Shown piece by piece: positions 42,499-50,766 of a stretch of DNA of 64,000 bases (within the stretch, counting starts at the first letter, position 1; every line of letters starts with the position of its first letter). The position numbers and the translations under genes were made by a program. The notes under the pieces were generated by a model. It had not been told where the DNA came from. It made no database searches and saw only the letters and a program-made list of their open reading frames with translations. This stretch comes from Rugosimonospora africana. GTDB lineage: Bacteria; Actinomycetota; Actinomycetes; Mycobacteriales; Micromonosporaceae. The stretch is from NCBI RefSeq assembly GCF_016862975.1, contig NZ_BONZ01000013.1:310001-374000 (forward strand), read 5' to 3'.

Positions 42499-43737
42499 TC
42501 ACGGGCGCCCGGCGTCCGCGTTCGGGGACAGCTGCACGATGCGCCGACGGATGAACGCACGCTCCGCCGCGGACAGCTCGAACCGCAGCGCCGCCCGGTA
42601 CGCGTCAACGGCCTCGTCGGCCCGGCCGAGCCGGCGCAGCAGATCCGCCCGGGCGATGTGCAGTTGCGGCCAGTGGCCGAGTTGCGGGTGGTCGCTGAGC
42701 CTGTCGAGGATGGCCAGACCGGCCGCGGGGCCGTCGACCATGGCGACGGCGATCGCCCGGTTGGCCTCGATGACCGGGGTGGGTTCGTGGCGGAGTAGTT
42801 CCGCGTAGAGCAGGGCGATCTGCCGCCAGTCGGTGTCGCCGGCGTACGGCGCCGTGGAGTGGCAGGCGGCGATCGCGGCGTGCAACTGGTACGGGCCGGG
42901 TCGCCCGGCACGCAGGGCGCCTTCGAGCAGGTGTTCGCCCTCCCGGATGAGGTCCCGGTTCCAGAGGCCGCGGTCCTGGTCGGCGAGCAGCACGAGGTTC
43001 CCGGCCGGGTCGACCCGGGCGGCGCGGCGGGCGTCGGTGAGCAGCAGCAGCGCGACCAGCCCGGCCACCTCGGGCTCGTCCGGGAGCAGGGCGAGCAGGG
43101 CGCGGGCCAGTTCGACGCCGGTGTCGCAGAGCGATTCGCGGACCAGCGTGGAGCCGGTACTCGCCTTGTGGCCTTCGGTGAAGACCAGGAAGACGACGCG
43201 CAGTACGGCGTCCAGCCGCTCGGTGAGCGAATCGGGCGGGGGTACCCGCAGCCGGATGCCGGCATCGCGGATCTTCCGCTTCGCCCGGGTGAGCCGCTTG
43301 GCCATGGTCGCCTCGGGTACCAGGAACACCGCCGCGACCTCCGCGGCGCTCAGCCCGCACACCGACCGCAGCGTCAACGCCACCCGTACCGACACCTCAA
43401 GCGCCGGATGGCAGCACATGAAGACCAGGCCGAGTACGTCGTCGTCCGGTACCGGGCCGATCGGGCCCGCCGGCCGCGCCGCCGCCCAGTCCCGCTGCGC
43501 GGCGGTCTCCTTCGTGTCGCGCCGGGCCTCCCGGCGGATCGCGTCGAGCGCCTTGTGCCGGGCGACTCCGATGAGCCAGGACCGGGGATTGGCCGGAGCC
43601 CCCTGGGTCGGCCACTGCTCCACCGCCGCCAGAAACGCCTCCTGCACCGCGTCCTCGGCGGTGGCGAGGTCGCCCACCATGCGGGTCACGCTCGCCACCG
43701 CCGGCCACCAGTGCGCCCGGAAGGCGTGGTCGCTCAG
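42499..43737 (-). CDS. ECF42-type RNA polymerase sigma factor with DUF6596/TPR-like extension
   Basis: A protein of about 412 residues. Sigma region 2 (about 5-75, ATAEDAVQEAFLAAVEQWP) and region 4 (about 105-160, LSAAEVAAVFLVPEATMAKR) are followed by a long helical C-terminal extension (FTEGHKASTGSTLVRESLCD and a TPR-like end). This is the ECF42 group, which lacks an anti-sigma factor, uses its extension for control and is encoded with YCII/DGPF proteins, as here. The conserved start falls at a CTG at 43737 overlapping the YCII stop (CTGA). The nearest conventional start, GTG at 43812, would overlap the YCII gene by 79 bases. Confidence 0.9.
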   Translation of the reverse strand: MSDHAFRAHWWPAVASVTRMVGDLATAEDAVQEAFLAAVEQWPTQGAPANPRSWLIGVARHKALDAIRREARRDTKETAAQRDWAAARPAGPIGPVPDDDVLGLVFMCCHPALEVSVRVALTLRSVCGLSAAEVAAVFLVPEATMAKRLTRAKRKIRDAGIRLRVPPPDSLTERLDAVLRVVFLVFTEGHKASTGSTLVRESLCDTGVELARALLALLPDEPEVAGLVALLLLTDARRAARVDPAGNLVLLADQDRGLWNRDLIREGEHLLEGALRAGRPGPYQLHAAIAACHSTAPYAGDTDWRQIALLYAELLRHEPTPVIEANRAIAVAMVDGPAAGLAILDRLSDHPQLGHWPQLHIARADLLRRLGRADEAVDAYRAALRFELSAAERAFIRRRIVQLSPNADAGRP

Positions 43738-44093
43738 GATGGGGGTACCACCGAGAAGACCGGGCGTACCTCGACCCAGCCGTCCCGCGCCGACGGCAGC
43801 GTCGCGGCCCACCTCAGGGCCTCGTCAAGATCGGCGCACTCGACGACCAGATAGCCCCCGACCTGCTCTTTGATCTCGGCGGCCGGGCCGTCGGTCACCA
43901 TGGTGCGGCCGTCCCGGACCCGGACCGTGCTCGCCGCGGAGACGGGTTGCAGCGGGGCGCAGTCCAGCATGACGCCGGCCTTCTCCATGGCGGCCTCCGC
44001 CTCCGCGAAGGCCGCGAACGTCTCCGCGTACTCGACGCTGGTCGGATCCTTCGGCGCGCCGCCGGGCGAGTACAGCAGGAACAGGTACTTCAT
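43734..44093 (-). CDS. YCII/DGPF domain protein partner of the sigma factor
   Basis: A 119-residue protein of the YCII superfamily. The start is MKYLFLLYSPGG, the DGPF-type motif is VTDGPAAEIKEQVGGYLVV and the end is DGWVEVRPVF. The family is regularly encoded next to ECF41/ECF42 sigma factors and is often a member of the sigma regulon. The start is ATG at 44093, with GGAGGTG upstream. It is translated just ahead of the sigma gene with a four-base overlap. Confidence 0.93.
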   Translation of the reverse strand: MKYLFLLYSPGGAPKDPTSVEYAETFAAFAEAEAAMEKAGVMLDCAPLQPVSAASTVRVRDGRTMVTDGPAAEIKEQVGGYLVVECADLDEALRWAATLPSARDGWVEVRPVFSVVPPS

Positions 44094-44345
44094 CGTTCAC
44101 CTCCGACACCGGGCCGGTACCGTCACCGGCTCCTGCGGGTAGTCGAACGGGCACAGCGGGCCGGGACAGTACGGCGGGAAATTCTGCCCGGCGTTACCTG
44201 AATTCGATAGCTGAGGAATTGGTCGACGTGAGCCAACAATAGGGTCTGCTGACTGACGGTAAACGATTCGCGACAGATTCGGGTGTGGGAATGGGCCGAT
44301 CGGCCGGGCCATAGCATCAGAATTCAGGCACATTTCCAGCGGGTC

Positions 44346-44376
44346 TTGACGTGTACCGGTACCGGCTCGATACGGT
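44346..44376 (+). promoter_or_regulatory. Candidate promoter of the RlpA-like gene
   Basis: TTGACG at 44346-44351 with GATACG (spacing 17) or TACGGT (spacing 19) as the -10, ending about 36 bases before the start. The 319-base gap 44094-44412 otherwise holds the YCII ribosome site on the minus strand and a GGCCGATCGGCC palindrome at 44294; no gene is seen in it. Confidence 0.45.
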
Positions 44377-44412
44377 CTCCGACGGCCTTACTGTCGATGA
44401 AGGGTGCTGACT

Positions 44413-45057
44413 TTGCCCGGCAGACACGCCGCCAACGTGCGTCGCTCTACGCCGTTCCGCAAATTCGTACCGCTCGTGTCGGCCATCGCATTGGCCGGAG
44501 TCCTGATCGGCGGCGCTGCCGCGGCAATGGACCTGGGACCGGCGGCCGACAGTCACGCCGTCGCCGATGTCGCCGCCCCCGCCGCGGCGCAGCTGACCGC
44601 GGTGCCGTCGCGCACCGAGGACGACCGCGCCTCGCGCAGCGGCCTGCGCGCCCTGCCGAGCCCGTCGGCGCCGGCCACCTCGGCCTCGCCGTCGCACTCG
44701 CCGTCGCCGTCGCCGAGCCCGAAGAAGCCGAAGCCGAGCCCCACCCAGCCTTCCGGCGACGGCACGGTGTCCAGCTCGGGCACCTGCGGCGTCTCGTACT
44801 ACAGCGACGGCACACACACCGCCAACGGCGAGAACTTCGATCCCAACGCATTTACCGCGGCGAGCAAGACATTGCCGTTCAACACCAGGGTTCGGGTGAC
44901 GAATCCGGCCAACGGCAAATCCGTCGTTGTCCGGATCAATGACCGCGGACCGTATGTGTCGGGAAGGTGCCTGGATCTGACACGTGCGGCATTCGCCGCT
45001 ATTGCCAGCCTCGGCTCCGGGGTACTGCCGGCGGCGAAGTGGGCGGTCTTGAGCTGA
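44413..45057 (+). CDS. Secreted RlpA-like (double-psi beta-barrel) protein
   Basis: About 214 residues. An N-terminal signal anchor (FVPLVSAIALAGVLIGGAAA) and a Ser/Pro/Lys-rich wall-spanning region (PSPSPKKPKPSPTQPS) precede a C-terminal RlpA-like double-psi beta-barrel of about 90 residues. The barrel begins GTCGVSYYSDGTHTANGENF and contains VVVRINDRGPYVSGRCLDL. The Asp in INDRGP is the conserved active-site residue of RlpA-type lytic transglycosylases and expansin-like proteins. It probably acts on peptidoglycan or another wall polymer. The start is TTG at 44413, seven bases after GAAGGG; GTG at 44404 is an alternative. Confidence 0.87.
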   Translation: MPGRHAANVRRSTPFRKFVPLVSAIALAGVLIGGAAAAMDLGPAADSHAVADVAAPAAAQLTAVPSRTEDDRASRSGLRALPSPSAPATSASPSHSPSPSPSPKKPKPSPTQPSGDGTVSSSGTCGVSYYSDGTHTANGENFDPNAFTAASKTLPFNTRVRVTNPANGKSVVVRINDRGPYVSGRCLDLTRAAFAAIASLGSGVLPAAKWAVLS

Positions 45058-45219
45058 CCGCCCGTGCGGCCGCACGTTCGGTCGCTGGCTGAGTGCGTAT
45101 CGCGAGCCGCGCAGATGGTTGCGAACCGGGGGCGGAATCAGACTCGCGGTCAGGGTCTCCGGCCGTTCGCGTGGACATCGCGCCAGACGGTTTGGTAACG
45201 GCGCAAAATCCGGCATGCT

Positions 45220-46341
45220 GTGCGCGTACCCATGAGACTCAGGATGCCGGGTCGCAGCCCGATGAGCCCCGAATCCCGCGCCGGGCTCGGCGCGGCTGTC
45301 GTGCTGCTCGCCGTCATCAGTGGCGTCGAGTTGGCCGACGGGCCGCAGCCGCACTACATCGGTCTGCTCGCGGCCGTGCCGTTTCTGACGGCGTTGTTCG
45401 TACCGTGGCGCGAGGTGTTGATCGTCGGCGCCACGGCGACGGCAATCGCGATCGCGTTCAGTGTGTTCGCGAACGAACCGAGCATGTCAAACGCGCTGAA
45501 CGTCTGCGGGATCATGGCGGCCACCGGCATCGCGGCGGTCGCCGGCACCCTGCGCGCGCGGCAGGCCGAGCGGCTCGCCGAGCTGGCGAAGCTGGCCAGC
45601 GTCGCGCAGACGGCCGTACTGCGCCCGCTCGGGCCCGAGGTCGGGACGCTGGCGGTCGCGGGCCGGTACATCTCGGCCACCGCGGCGGCCGACATCGGCG
45701 GCGACCTGTACGAGGTGGTCGACACCCCGTACGGCGTCCGGATGATCATCGGCGATGTTCGGGGCAAGGGCCTCGACGCGGTACGGCTGGCGAGCATCGT
45801 GCTCGGCTCGTACCGGCACGTCGCCTACGAGCGGGCCGACCTGCGGGCGATCGTCGCCGACCTGGACCGTGCCGTGGCACGGTCGGTGGGTGATGAGGAC
45901 TTCGTGACCGCTGCGCTCGTCGAGGAGCGTGGTGGCACGCTGACCATCGTCAACTGTGGACACCCCGCTCCGCTGCTGCTGCGCCGGGGCGAGGTCATCC
46001 CGCTGGAACCGCCGGCCAGCGCTCCTCCGCTCGGCTTCACGCCGGTCGTGCGGCCACGCGTGGAGCGTCTCGAACCCGGCGACCGGCTGCTGCTGTACAC
46101 CGACGGTCTGGCGGAGGCCCGCCGGGACGGCGAGTTCTTCCCGACCGCGGCGCGGGCGTGGCGGCTGCTCGGCCACGGCACCGTCGGCGACGGGCTGGCC
46201 TCGCTGGAGAGTGCGCTGAGCGAGTGGGTCGAGGGCCGGCTCGATGACGACATCGCGCTGGTCCTGATGGAGTACGCGGGCGCCCGGCCCGCTACCGCCA
46301 ACGTCGCCGTACCCAGCTGGGAGCTGGGCGCCGACGCGTGA
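45220..46341 (+). CDS. Membrane-anchored SpoIIE/PP2C-type Ser phosphatase
   Basis: A 373-residue protein. Three to four N-terminal membrane helices (about 20-105) are followed by a short helical linker (RARQAERLAELAKLASVAQ) and a SpoIIE-type phosphatase domain (about 130-360). The motifs include AADIGGDLYEVVDTPYGVRM, IIGDVRGKGLDAVR, IVNCGHPAPLLLRRGE, LLLYTDGLAEARRDGE and DDDIALVLM. These are the metal-binding signature of phosphatases that act on anti-anti-sigma factors. No sensor domain is recognised beyond the membrane part, and the partner switching proteins are not nearby. The start is GTG at 45220; ATG at 45232 is possible. Confidence 0.92.
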   Translation: MRVPMRLRMPGRSPMSPESRAGLGAAVVLLAVISGVELADGPQPHYIGLLAAVPFLTALFVPWREVLIVGATATAIAIAFSVFANEPSMSNALNVCGIMAATGIAAVAGTLRARQAERLAELAKLASVAQTAVLRPLGPEVGTLAVAGRYISATAAADIGGDLYEVVDTPYGVRMIIGDVRGKGLDAVRLASIVLGSYRHVAYERADLRAIVADLDRAVARSVGDEDFVTAALVEERGGTLTIVNCGHPAPLLLRRGEVIPLEPPASAPPLGFTPVVRPRVERLEPGDRLLLYTDGLAEARRDGEFFPTAARAWRLLGHGTVGDGLASLESALSEWVEGRLDDDIALVLMEYAGARPATANVAVPSWELGADA

Positions 46342-46397
46342 GCGTCCGGCCGGTGAGCCACCTGCCGGACCGGTGCCGACCCGAGTCGGCGAATCCC

Positions 46398-46502
46398 TCA
46401 GGCCGGCTTGCGGGTCGGCAGGATTCCACCGGCGCGGTGCCGGCCGTTGTAGCGCTTCGGCTGCTTGAATGCGAGCAGGCTAACCAATATGTTGATGAAC
46501 AT
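46398..46502 (-). CDS. Small 34-residue protein, unannotated-type smORF
   Basis: On the minus strand a complete frame encodes 34 residues, beginning MFINILVSLLAFKQPKRYN and ending GRHRAGGILPTRKPA. ACGGAGAATTTAG precedes the ATG at 46502, a good ribosome site (GGAGA) with normal spacing. The first half is hydrophobic and the second half is basic, suggesting a membrane-associated peptide. It stands alone between the SpoIIE-type phosphatase gene (convergent) and the FadE5-like gene (divergent). I infer it is expressed; no family is assigned with certainty. Confidence 0.6.
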   Translation of the reverse strand: MFINILVSLLAFKQPKRYNGRHRAGGILPTRKPA

Positions 46503-46601
46503 CTAAATTCTCCGTAAAACGTCCTATGTCATAGCGCCCAACGATGGTCGGATATGTGGGTGACGCCCTCCTCTAAAGGCGTTGGCCCTCATCTGCGCGA
46601 A

Positions 46602-46623
46602 ATATCCCCTTTCCAGGGGATAT
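46602..46623. promoter_or_regulatory. Perfect 9-bp inverted repeat upstream of FadE5-like gene
   Basis: ATATCCCCT (46602-46610) is exactly complementary to 46615-46623 with a TTCC loop, in the divergent gap between the 34-residue gene and the FadE5-like gene. The AT-rich ends are unusual for this genome, so an operator is more likely than a terminator. Confidence 0.45.
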
Positions 46624-46681
46624 GGTGGGTGTCGGGTGTCGCCAAACACTAGTGGGTACCGTCTTGCTGGGCCTTACCAGC

Positions 46682-46712
46682 GAGTAATAAACTCGAGTTA
46701 CTCGTTAGTAAC
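46682..46712. promoter_or_regulatory. Overlapping inverted repeats, TetR-type operator of FadE5-like gene
   Basis: GTTACT CGTT AGTAAC (46697-46712) is perfectly symmetric, and GAGTAA/TTACTC (46682-46687 and 46698-46703) forms an overlapping second repeat. They end 28 bases before the start codon. A GTTAC-N6-GTAAC site of the same spacing precedes the iron-sulfur reductase gene at 28543. Confidence 0.65.
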
Positions 46713-46739
46713 CTCGCCGATCCGGGGGACTGGGCACCG

Positions 46740-48596
46740 ATGAGCCACTACAAGAGCAACCTGCGGGACCTCTACTTCAATCTGTTCGAGGTCTTCGGCG
46801 CCGATCAGCTGCTGGGCAGCGAGGCGTATCCCGATCTCGACGTCGACACGGCCCGCAGCATCCTCGTGGAGGCAGAGCGGCTGGCCCGCGAAGACCTCGC
46901 GGTGAGCTACGTGGAAGGCGACCGCAATCCACCGGTCTTCGACCCGGAGACGCACAGCGTGCGGATCCCCGAGTCGTTCCGCCGGTCATACAAGACCTTC
47001 ATGGACAGCGAGTTCTGGCGGTTGGACATCCCGACCGCGCTGGAGGGGACACCGGCTCCGCGCATCTTCTGGTGGTCCTTCGCCGAGCTGATCCTTGGTG
47101 CGAACGCGCCGATCTGGATGTACTCGTCGGGCCCGTCCTTCGCGCAGACCCTGCACGCCGAGGGCACGCCGGAGCAGAAGGAGCTAGCCAAGCTGCTGGT
47201 CGAGAAGCGCTGGGCGTCGACCATGGTGCTCACCGAGCCGGACGCCGGCTCGGACGTCGGCGCCGGTCGCACCCGCGCCGTCCCGCAGCCCGACGGGTCG
47301 TGGCACATCGAGGGCGTCAAGCGGTTCATCACCAGTGGCGAGCACGACCTGACCGACAACATCATCCACTACGTACTGGCTCGCCCGGCGGACACGCCCG
47401 GCGCGGGTGGCCCGGGCACCAAGGGCCTGTCGCTGTTCATCGTGCCGAAGATCCACTTCGACCCGAAGACCGGTGAGCTGGGCGAGCGCAACGGCGCCTT
47501 CGTCACGAACGTCGAGCACAAGATGGGGCTCAAGGTCTCGACCACCTGCGAGATCGCGTTCGGTCAGCACGGCGTACCGGCGAAGGGCTGGCTGCTCGGC
47601 GACGTGCACGACGGCATCCGGCAGATGTTCCTGATCATCGAGTACGCCCGGATGATGGTCGGCACGAAGGCGATCGCCACGCTGTCGACCGGGTACCTGA
47701 ACGCGTTGGAGTACGCGAAGAACCGGGTGCAGGGTGCCGACCTGGCGAGCCAGGGCAACCGCAACGCACCGCGGGTCACCATCACCCACCACCCCGACGT
47801 GCGGCGCTCGCTGATGCTCCAGAAGTCATACACGGAGGGGCTGCGCGCACTGGTCGCATACACGGCTCGGTGGCAGGACCGGGTCCGCGAGGCGGAGGTG
47901 GCCGGCGACGAGGCGGCCGCGAAGCTTGCCGGTAGGGTCAACGACCTGCTCCTGCCGCTGGTCAAGGGCGTCGGTTCGGAACGGGCGTACGAGCTGCTCG
48001 GGCACGAGGCGCTGCAGACCTTCGGCGGTTCCGGCTTCCTGCAGGACTACCCGCTGGAGCAGTACGTACGGGATGCCAAGATCGACACCCTGTACGAGGG
48101 TACGACCGCGATCCAGAGCCTGGACCTGGTGTTCCGCAAGATCGTCAAGGATCAGGGGGCTGCCCTGATGACGGTCGCCGCCGAGATCCAGGCGTTCCTG
48201 GAGGCGGAGACCGGCAATGGCCGGCTCAAGGAGGACCGGCAGGCGCTGGGCAAGGCGCTCTCCGAGGTCCAGCAGATGCTGGGCGCGTTCATGGGCTGGC
48301 TGACCGCCGCGGGCGGCGGTGAGACGACCGAGCTCTACAAGATCGGACTCAACTCGCGCCGGTTCCTGCTGGCGGTGGGCGACCTGGTCGTGGGCTGGCT
48401 GCTGCAGCGGCAGGCCGATGTGGCGCTCGGCGCGCTGGCCGGCGAGGTGTCCGAGGCCGACAAGCACTTCTACGAAGGCAAGGTCGCCGCGGCGCACTTC
48501 TTCGCGCACGAGGTGCTGCCCCGCATCGGCGCCGACCGGCGGATCATCGAGTCCACCACGCTCGACGCCATGGACCTTTCCGAGGAAGCGTTCTGA
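46740..48596 (+). CDS. Acyl-CoA dehydrogenase, FadE5-like
   Basis: A 618-residue long-form acyl-CoA dehydrogenase with the extra C-terminal domain of the FadE5 type (M. tuberculosis Rv0244c is about 611). The FAD-binding and acyl pocket segments include [34 protein letters not shown] and [16 protein letters not shown]. The catalytic glutamate lies in [16 protein letters not shown]. FadE5 acts broadly on saturated acyl-CoAs in fatty-acid breakdown. The start is ATG at 46740. The promoter region has symmetric operator sites, so a TetR-type acyl-CoA sensor is expected. A terminator with a short T-run follows. Confidence 0.94.
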   Translation: MSHYKSNLRDLYFNLFEVFGADQLLGSEAYPDLDVDTARSILVEAERLAREDLAVSYVEGDRNPPVFDPETHSVRIPESFRRSYKTFMDSEFWRLDIPTALEGTPAPRIFWWSFAELILGANAPIWMYSSGPSFAQTLHAEGTPEQKELAKLLVEKRWASTMVLTEPDAGSDVGAGRTRAVPQPDGSWHIEGVKRFITSGEHDLTDNIIHYVLARPADTPGAGGPGTKGLSLFIVPKIHFDPKTGELGERNGAFVTNVEHKMGLKVSTTCEIAFGQHGVPAKGWLLGDVHDGIRQMFLIIEYARMMVGTKAIATLSTGYLNALEYAKNRVQGADLASQGNRNAPRVTITHHPDVRRSLMLQKSYTEGLRALVAYTARWQDRVREAEVAGDEAAAKLAGRVNDLLLPLVKGVGSERAYELLGHEALQTFGGSGFLQDYPLEQYVRDAKIDTLYEGTTAIQSLDLVFRKIVKDQGAALMTVAAEIQAFLEAETGNGRLKEDRQALGKALSEVQQMLGAFMGWLTAAGGGETTELYKIGLNSRRFLLAVGDLVVGWLLQRQADVALGALAGEVSEADKHFYEGKVAAAHFFAHEVLPRIGADRRIIESTTLDAMDLSEEAF

Positions 48597-48612
48597 CGCC
48601 GCAATTCACCGC

Positions 48613-48655
48613 ACGGCGGCCGTTCCCGGGACTTCGGGGCGGCCGCCGTCGTTTT
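48613..48655 (+). terminator. Terminator after FadE5-like gene
   Basis: ACGGCGGCCG (48613-48622) pairs exactly with CGGCCGCCGT (48640-48649), followed by CGTTTT up to 48655. Confidence 0.78.
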
Positions 48656-48737
48656 CGCCCATTAACACCGTACTCGCCGTCCGGGTTGCGGGTCCGTCAT
48701 GACCGACTAGCCTGATACGTGAGCAAGGGAGCGTTTT

Positions 48738-49007
48738 ATGGGCATCGGTGGCGGTGTATTCCTGATTGGCCTAGGCGCTATCTTCACCTGGGCGGTCCAC
48801 GCCAACATCTCCTGGCTCGATCTTCACGTGGTCGGGTGGGTACTCATGATCGCGGGGCTCGCGGTCATCCTGCTCACCCTCTACTTCTGGAACGACCGGC
48901 GCCGGCGCAACCAATACACGCTGGTGGAGCAGGCCAGATACGTGCACGACCCGGACGGCCCGATCACACCCGAGCCGCCGCCGGACGCCCCGCCGGGCGG
49001 CCCCTGA
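48738..49007 (+). CDS. DUF6458 family small membrane protein, copy 1
   Basis: An 89-residue protein with two membrane helices: MGIGGGVFLIGLGAIFTWAV and, after a short loop, VVGWVLMIAGLAVILLTLYF. A basic stretch NDRRRRNQ and an acidic Pro-rich tail follow. The arrangement is that of DUF6458, common in actinobacteria and of unknown function. The start is ATG at 48738, after AAGGGAG. A paralogue lies 670 bases downstream, beyond a sixA-type gene. The stop is inside a short direct repeat of CGGCCCCTGACCGCG. Confidence 0.88.
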   Translation: MGIGGGVFLIGLGAIFTWAVHANISWLDLHVVGWVLMIAGLAVILLTLYFWNDRRRRNQYTLVEQARYVHDPDGPITPEPPPDAPPGGP

Positions 49008-49086
49008 CCGCGCGGCCCCTGACCGCGCGGCGGCGCAGGCCCGCGCCGCGCCGGTACCCGTCGGCGCGCTGCCGGCCGGAACGGGC

Positions 49087-49587
49087 TCAGGCCCGCGCGG
49101 TGTGCGTGGCGATCAGCGGCGCGTTTCCGGGTGCGAGGGCGTCCCAGTCGACGTCCGGGCGGTGCACCGCGAGCCCGCTGGTCCGCAGGCCTTCCGGCTC
49201 GGATGACCCGCCCGGGTCGAGCGCCACGGAGACCAGGGACACGCTCGGGTTGTGCCCGATCAGGAGCACCGTGCCGATCGCGGCCGGCGTGGCCCGCAGC
49301 AGGGCCAGCAGATCGGTGGGTCCGCCGCCGTACGCCTCGGCCTGGTAGAGCACCTCCGGCGAACCGTGCTCGGCCATCGCGACGGCGACCCCGTGCCAGG
49401 TCTGCCTGGTGCGCCGGGCGGGTGAGCAGATGACCAGGTCGGGTACGTACTCGCGGGCAACCAGCCAGGCGCCGGCCGCGCCGGCGTCGGCGTGCCCGCG
49501 CTCGGTCAGCGAGCGGTCCGCGTCGCTCACCCGGTTCGGCCCCTCGGCCTTGGCGTGCCGCAAGATCACGAGGGTGCGCGTCGTCAT
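49087..49587 (-). CDS. SixA-type phosphohistidine phosphatase
   Basis: A 166-residue histidine phosphatase. The catalytic RHG-type motif reads ILRHAKAEG, with the phosphorylated His. Further markers are LTERGHADAGAAGAWL, ICSPARRTRQTW, which carries a conserved Arg, and LLIGHNPSVSL with the second conserved His. SixA dephosphorylates phosphohistidine on HPt proteins or PTS components; its actinobacterial target is unknown. The start is ATG at 49587; a GTG two codons upstream is possible. It lies between two DUF6458 genes on the other strand. Confidence 0.92.
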   Translation of the reverse strand: MTTRTLVILRHAKAEGPNRVSDADRSLTERGHADAGAAGAWLVAREYVPDLVICSPARRTRQTWHGVAVAMAEHGSPEVLYQAEAYGGGPTDLLALLRATPAAIGTVLLIGHNPSVSLVSVALDPGGSSEPEGLRTSGLAVHRPDVDWDALAPGNAPLIATHTARA

Positions 49588-49673
49588 GCCCACAAGAGTG
49601 CCTGATTAGCGACTCGGCCACCCGGGTACTCCATCGAACAGTCCCGCATTTGTGATCCGATTGGGAGGACACC

Positions 49674-49937
49674 GTGGGCATCGGTGGAAGTATTTTCCTG
49701 ATCGCGCTCGGCGCGATCCTCGCGTTCGCGGTGAAGGCCAGCGTCGGCTTCATCAGCATCCAGGTGGTCGGGTGGGTCCTGATGGCCGCGGGCGTGGTCG
49801 GTCTGATCCTGACCCTGTGGTTCTGGAACAATCGGCGTCGCACGGTGGTCACCTCGCGCGAGGTGCCGCTGCCGGAGCAGCGTCGGCGCGTGGTCGAGGA
49901 GCGGCACACCGAGGTGCGCGACCCGGACATCTACTGA
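49674..49937 (+). CDS. DUF6458 family small membrane protein, copy 2
   Basis: An 87-residue paralogue of the 48738 protein: MGIGGSIFLIALGAILAFAV, VVGWVLMAAGVVGLILTLWF, then WNNRRRTVV and a charged tail with EQRRRVVEERHTEVRDPD. Two membrane helices with both ends inside are predicted by the positive residues. The start is GTG at 49674, after TTGGGAGGA. A perfect long palindrome follows its stop. Function unknown. Confidence 0.88.
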   Translation: MGIGGSIFLIALGAILAFAVKASVGFISIQVVGWVLMAAGVVGLILTLWFWNNRRRTVVTSREVPLPEQRRRVVEERHTEVRDPDIY

Positions 49938-49947
49938 GAGCTTCGTC

Positions 49948-49985
49948 AGCGCTCGGACCCGGGGCATGCCCCGGGTCCGAGCGCT
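49948..49985. terminator. Perfect 38-bp palindrome, bidirectional terminator
   Basis: The arm AGCGCTCGGACCCGGGGCA (49948-49966) is followed directly by its exact complement (49967-49985). It lies between the convergent DUF6458 and hemolysin III genes. As RNA it would need a few unpaired bases for its loop. Confidence 0.8.
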
Positions 49986-49997
49986 CCGGGCCGACGG

Positions 49998-50687
49998 CTA
50001 TGGCCGAGCGAACAGCGCGAAGTAGATCGCGATGTGCTGGCATGCCGCTGCGATCAGCGTGAACGTGTGGAAGACCTCGTGGTGACCGAACGTCCCCGGC
50101 CACGGATTGGGCCGGCGCAACGCGTAGCAGACCGCCCCGGCGGTGTACGCGGCGCCGCCCACCATCAGCAGAGCGAACGCAGCGGTACCGCCGCCGCGCA
50201 GCAGGTCCGGCAGCACCGCGACGGCGACCCAGCCGAGCGCGATGTACAGCGGCGCGGACAGCCAACGCGGAGCATTCGGCGAGACGAGCTTCATCGCGAC
50301 CCCGAGAGCGGCACCGCCCCAGACCACCGAGAGGATCACGATCTCCTTGGTGTGCGGCAGCAACAGCACCGCGAACGGCGTGTACGTGCCCGCGATGAAC
50401 ACGAAGATCATCGAGTGGTCGAGCCGGCGCATGATTTTGTACCCGTGCGGTGACCAGACCCGCCGGTGGTACAGGGCGCTCGTGCCGAACAGTCCACAGA
50501 CGGTGAGGCTGTAGATGGCGCAGCTCAGGGCTGCCGCGGTAGGGCGCGCCGACCCGGTGCCGGCCAGCGTCGTCAGCACGACTCCGCACGCGGCGGCCAC
50601 GAAGAACGCGTAGGTGTGCAGCCAGCCGCGCATGCGCGGTTTGCCGATGTCCCGCGGTCGAAGCCGCGGGGTGGCCTGGATCGTCAT
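49998..50687 (-). CDS. Hemolysin III (PAQR) family membrane protein
   Basis: A 229-residue protein with seven membrane helices. PAQR signatures are [20 protein letters not shown] with [17 protein letters not shown], and [17 protein letters not shown] near the end. The conserved His and Asp residues form the metal site. TrhA-type relatives affect membrane energetics and fluidity; the name hemolysin is historical. The start is ATG at 50687. It diverges from pxpA across 79 bases with a small inverted repeat. Confidence 0.93.
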   Translation of the reverse strand: MTIQATPRLRPRDIGKPRMRGWLHTYAFFVAAACGVVLTTLAGTGSARPTAAALSCAIYSLTVCGLFGTSALYHRRVWSPHGYKIMRRLDHSMIFVFIAGTYTPFAVLLLPHTKEIVILSVVWGGAALGVAMKLVSPNAPRWLSAPLYIALGWVAVAVLPDLLRGGGTAAFALLMVGGAAYTAGAVCYALRRPNPWPGTFGHHEVFHTFTLIAAACQHIAIYFALFARP

Positions 50688-50696
50688 GGCGACAGG

Positions 50697-50710
50697 CTAC
50701 GGTATCGTAG
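50697..50710. promoter_or_regulatory. Inverted repeat CTACG-GTAT-CGTAG at divergent promoters
   Basis: The 14-base symmetric site lies 10 bases before the hemolysin III start, and its minus strand reads TACGAT, a plausible -10. Either an operator or a chance symmetry around a -10; low certainty. Confidence 0.3.
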
Positions 50711-50766
50711 GTTACCCGTCAGTAGTGATGTGGCTAACGTTGGCGGACCAATTACCGTGGTGTCCC

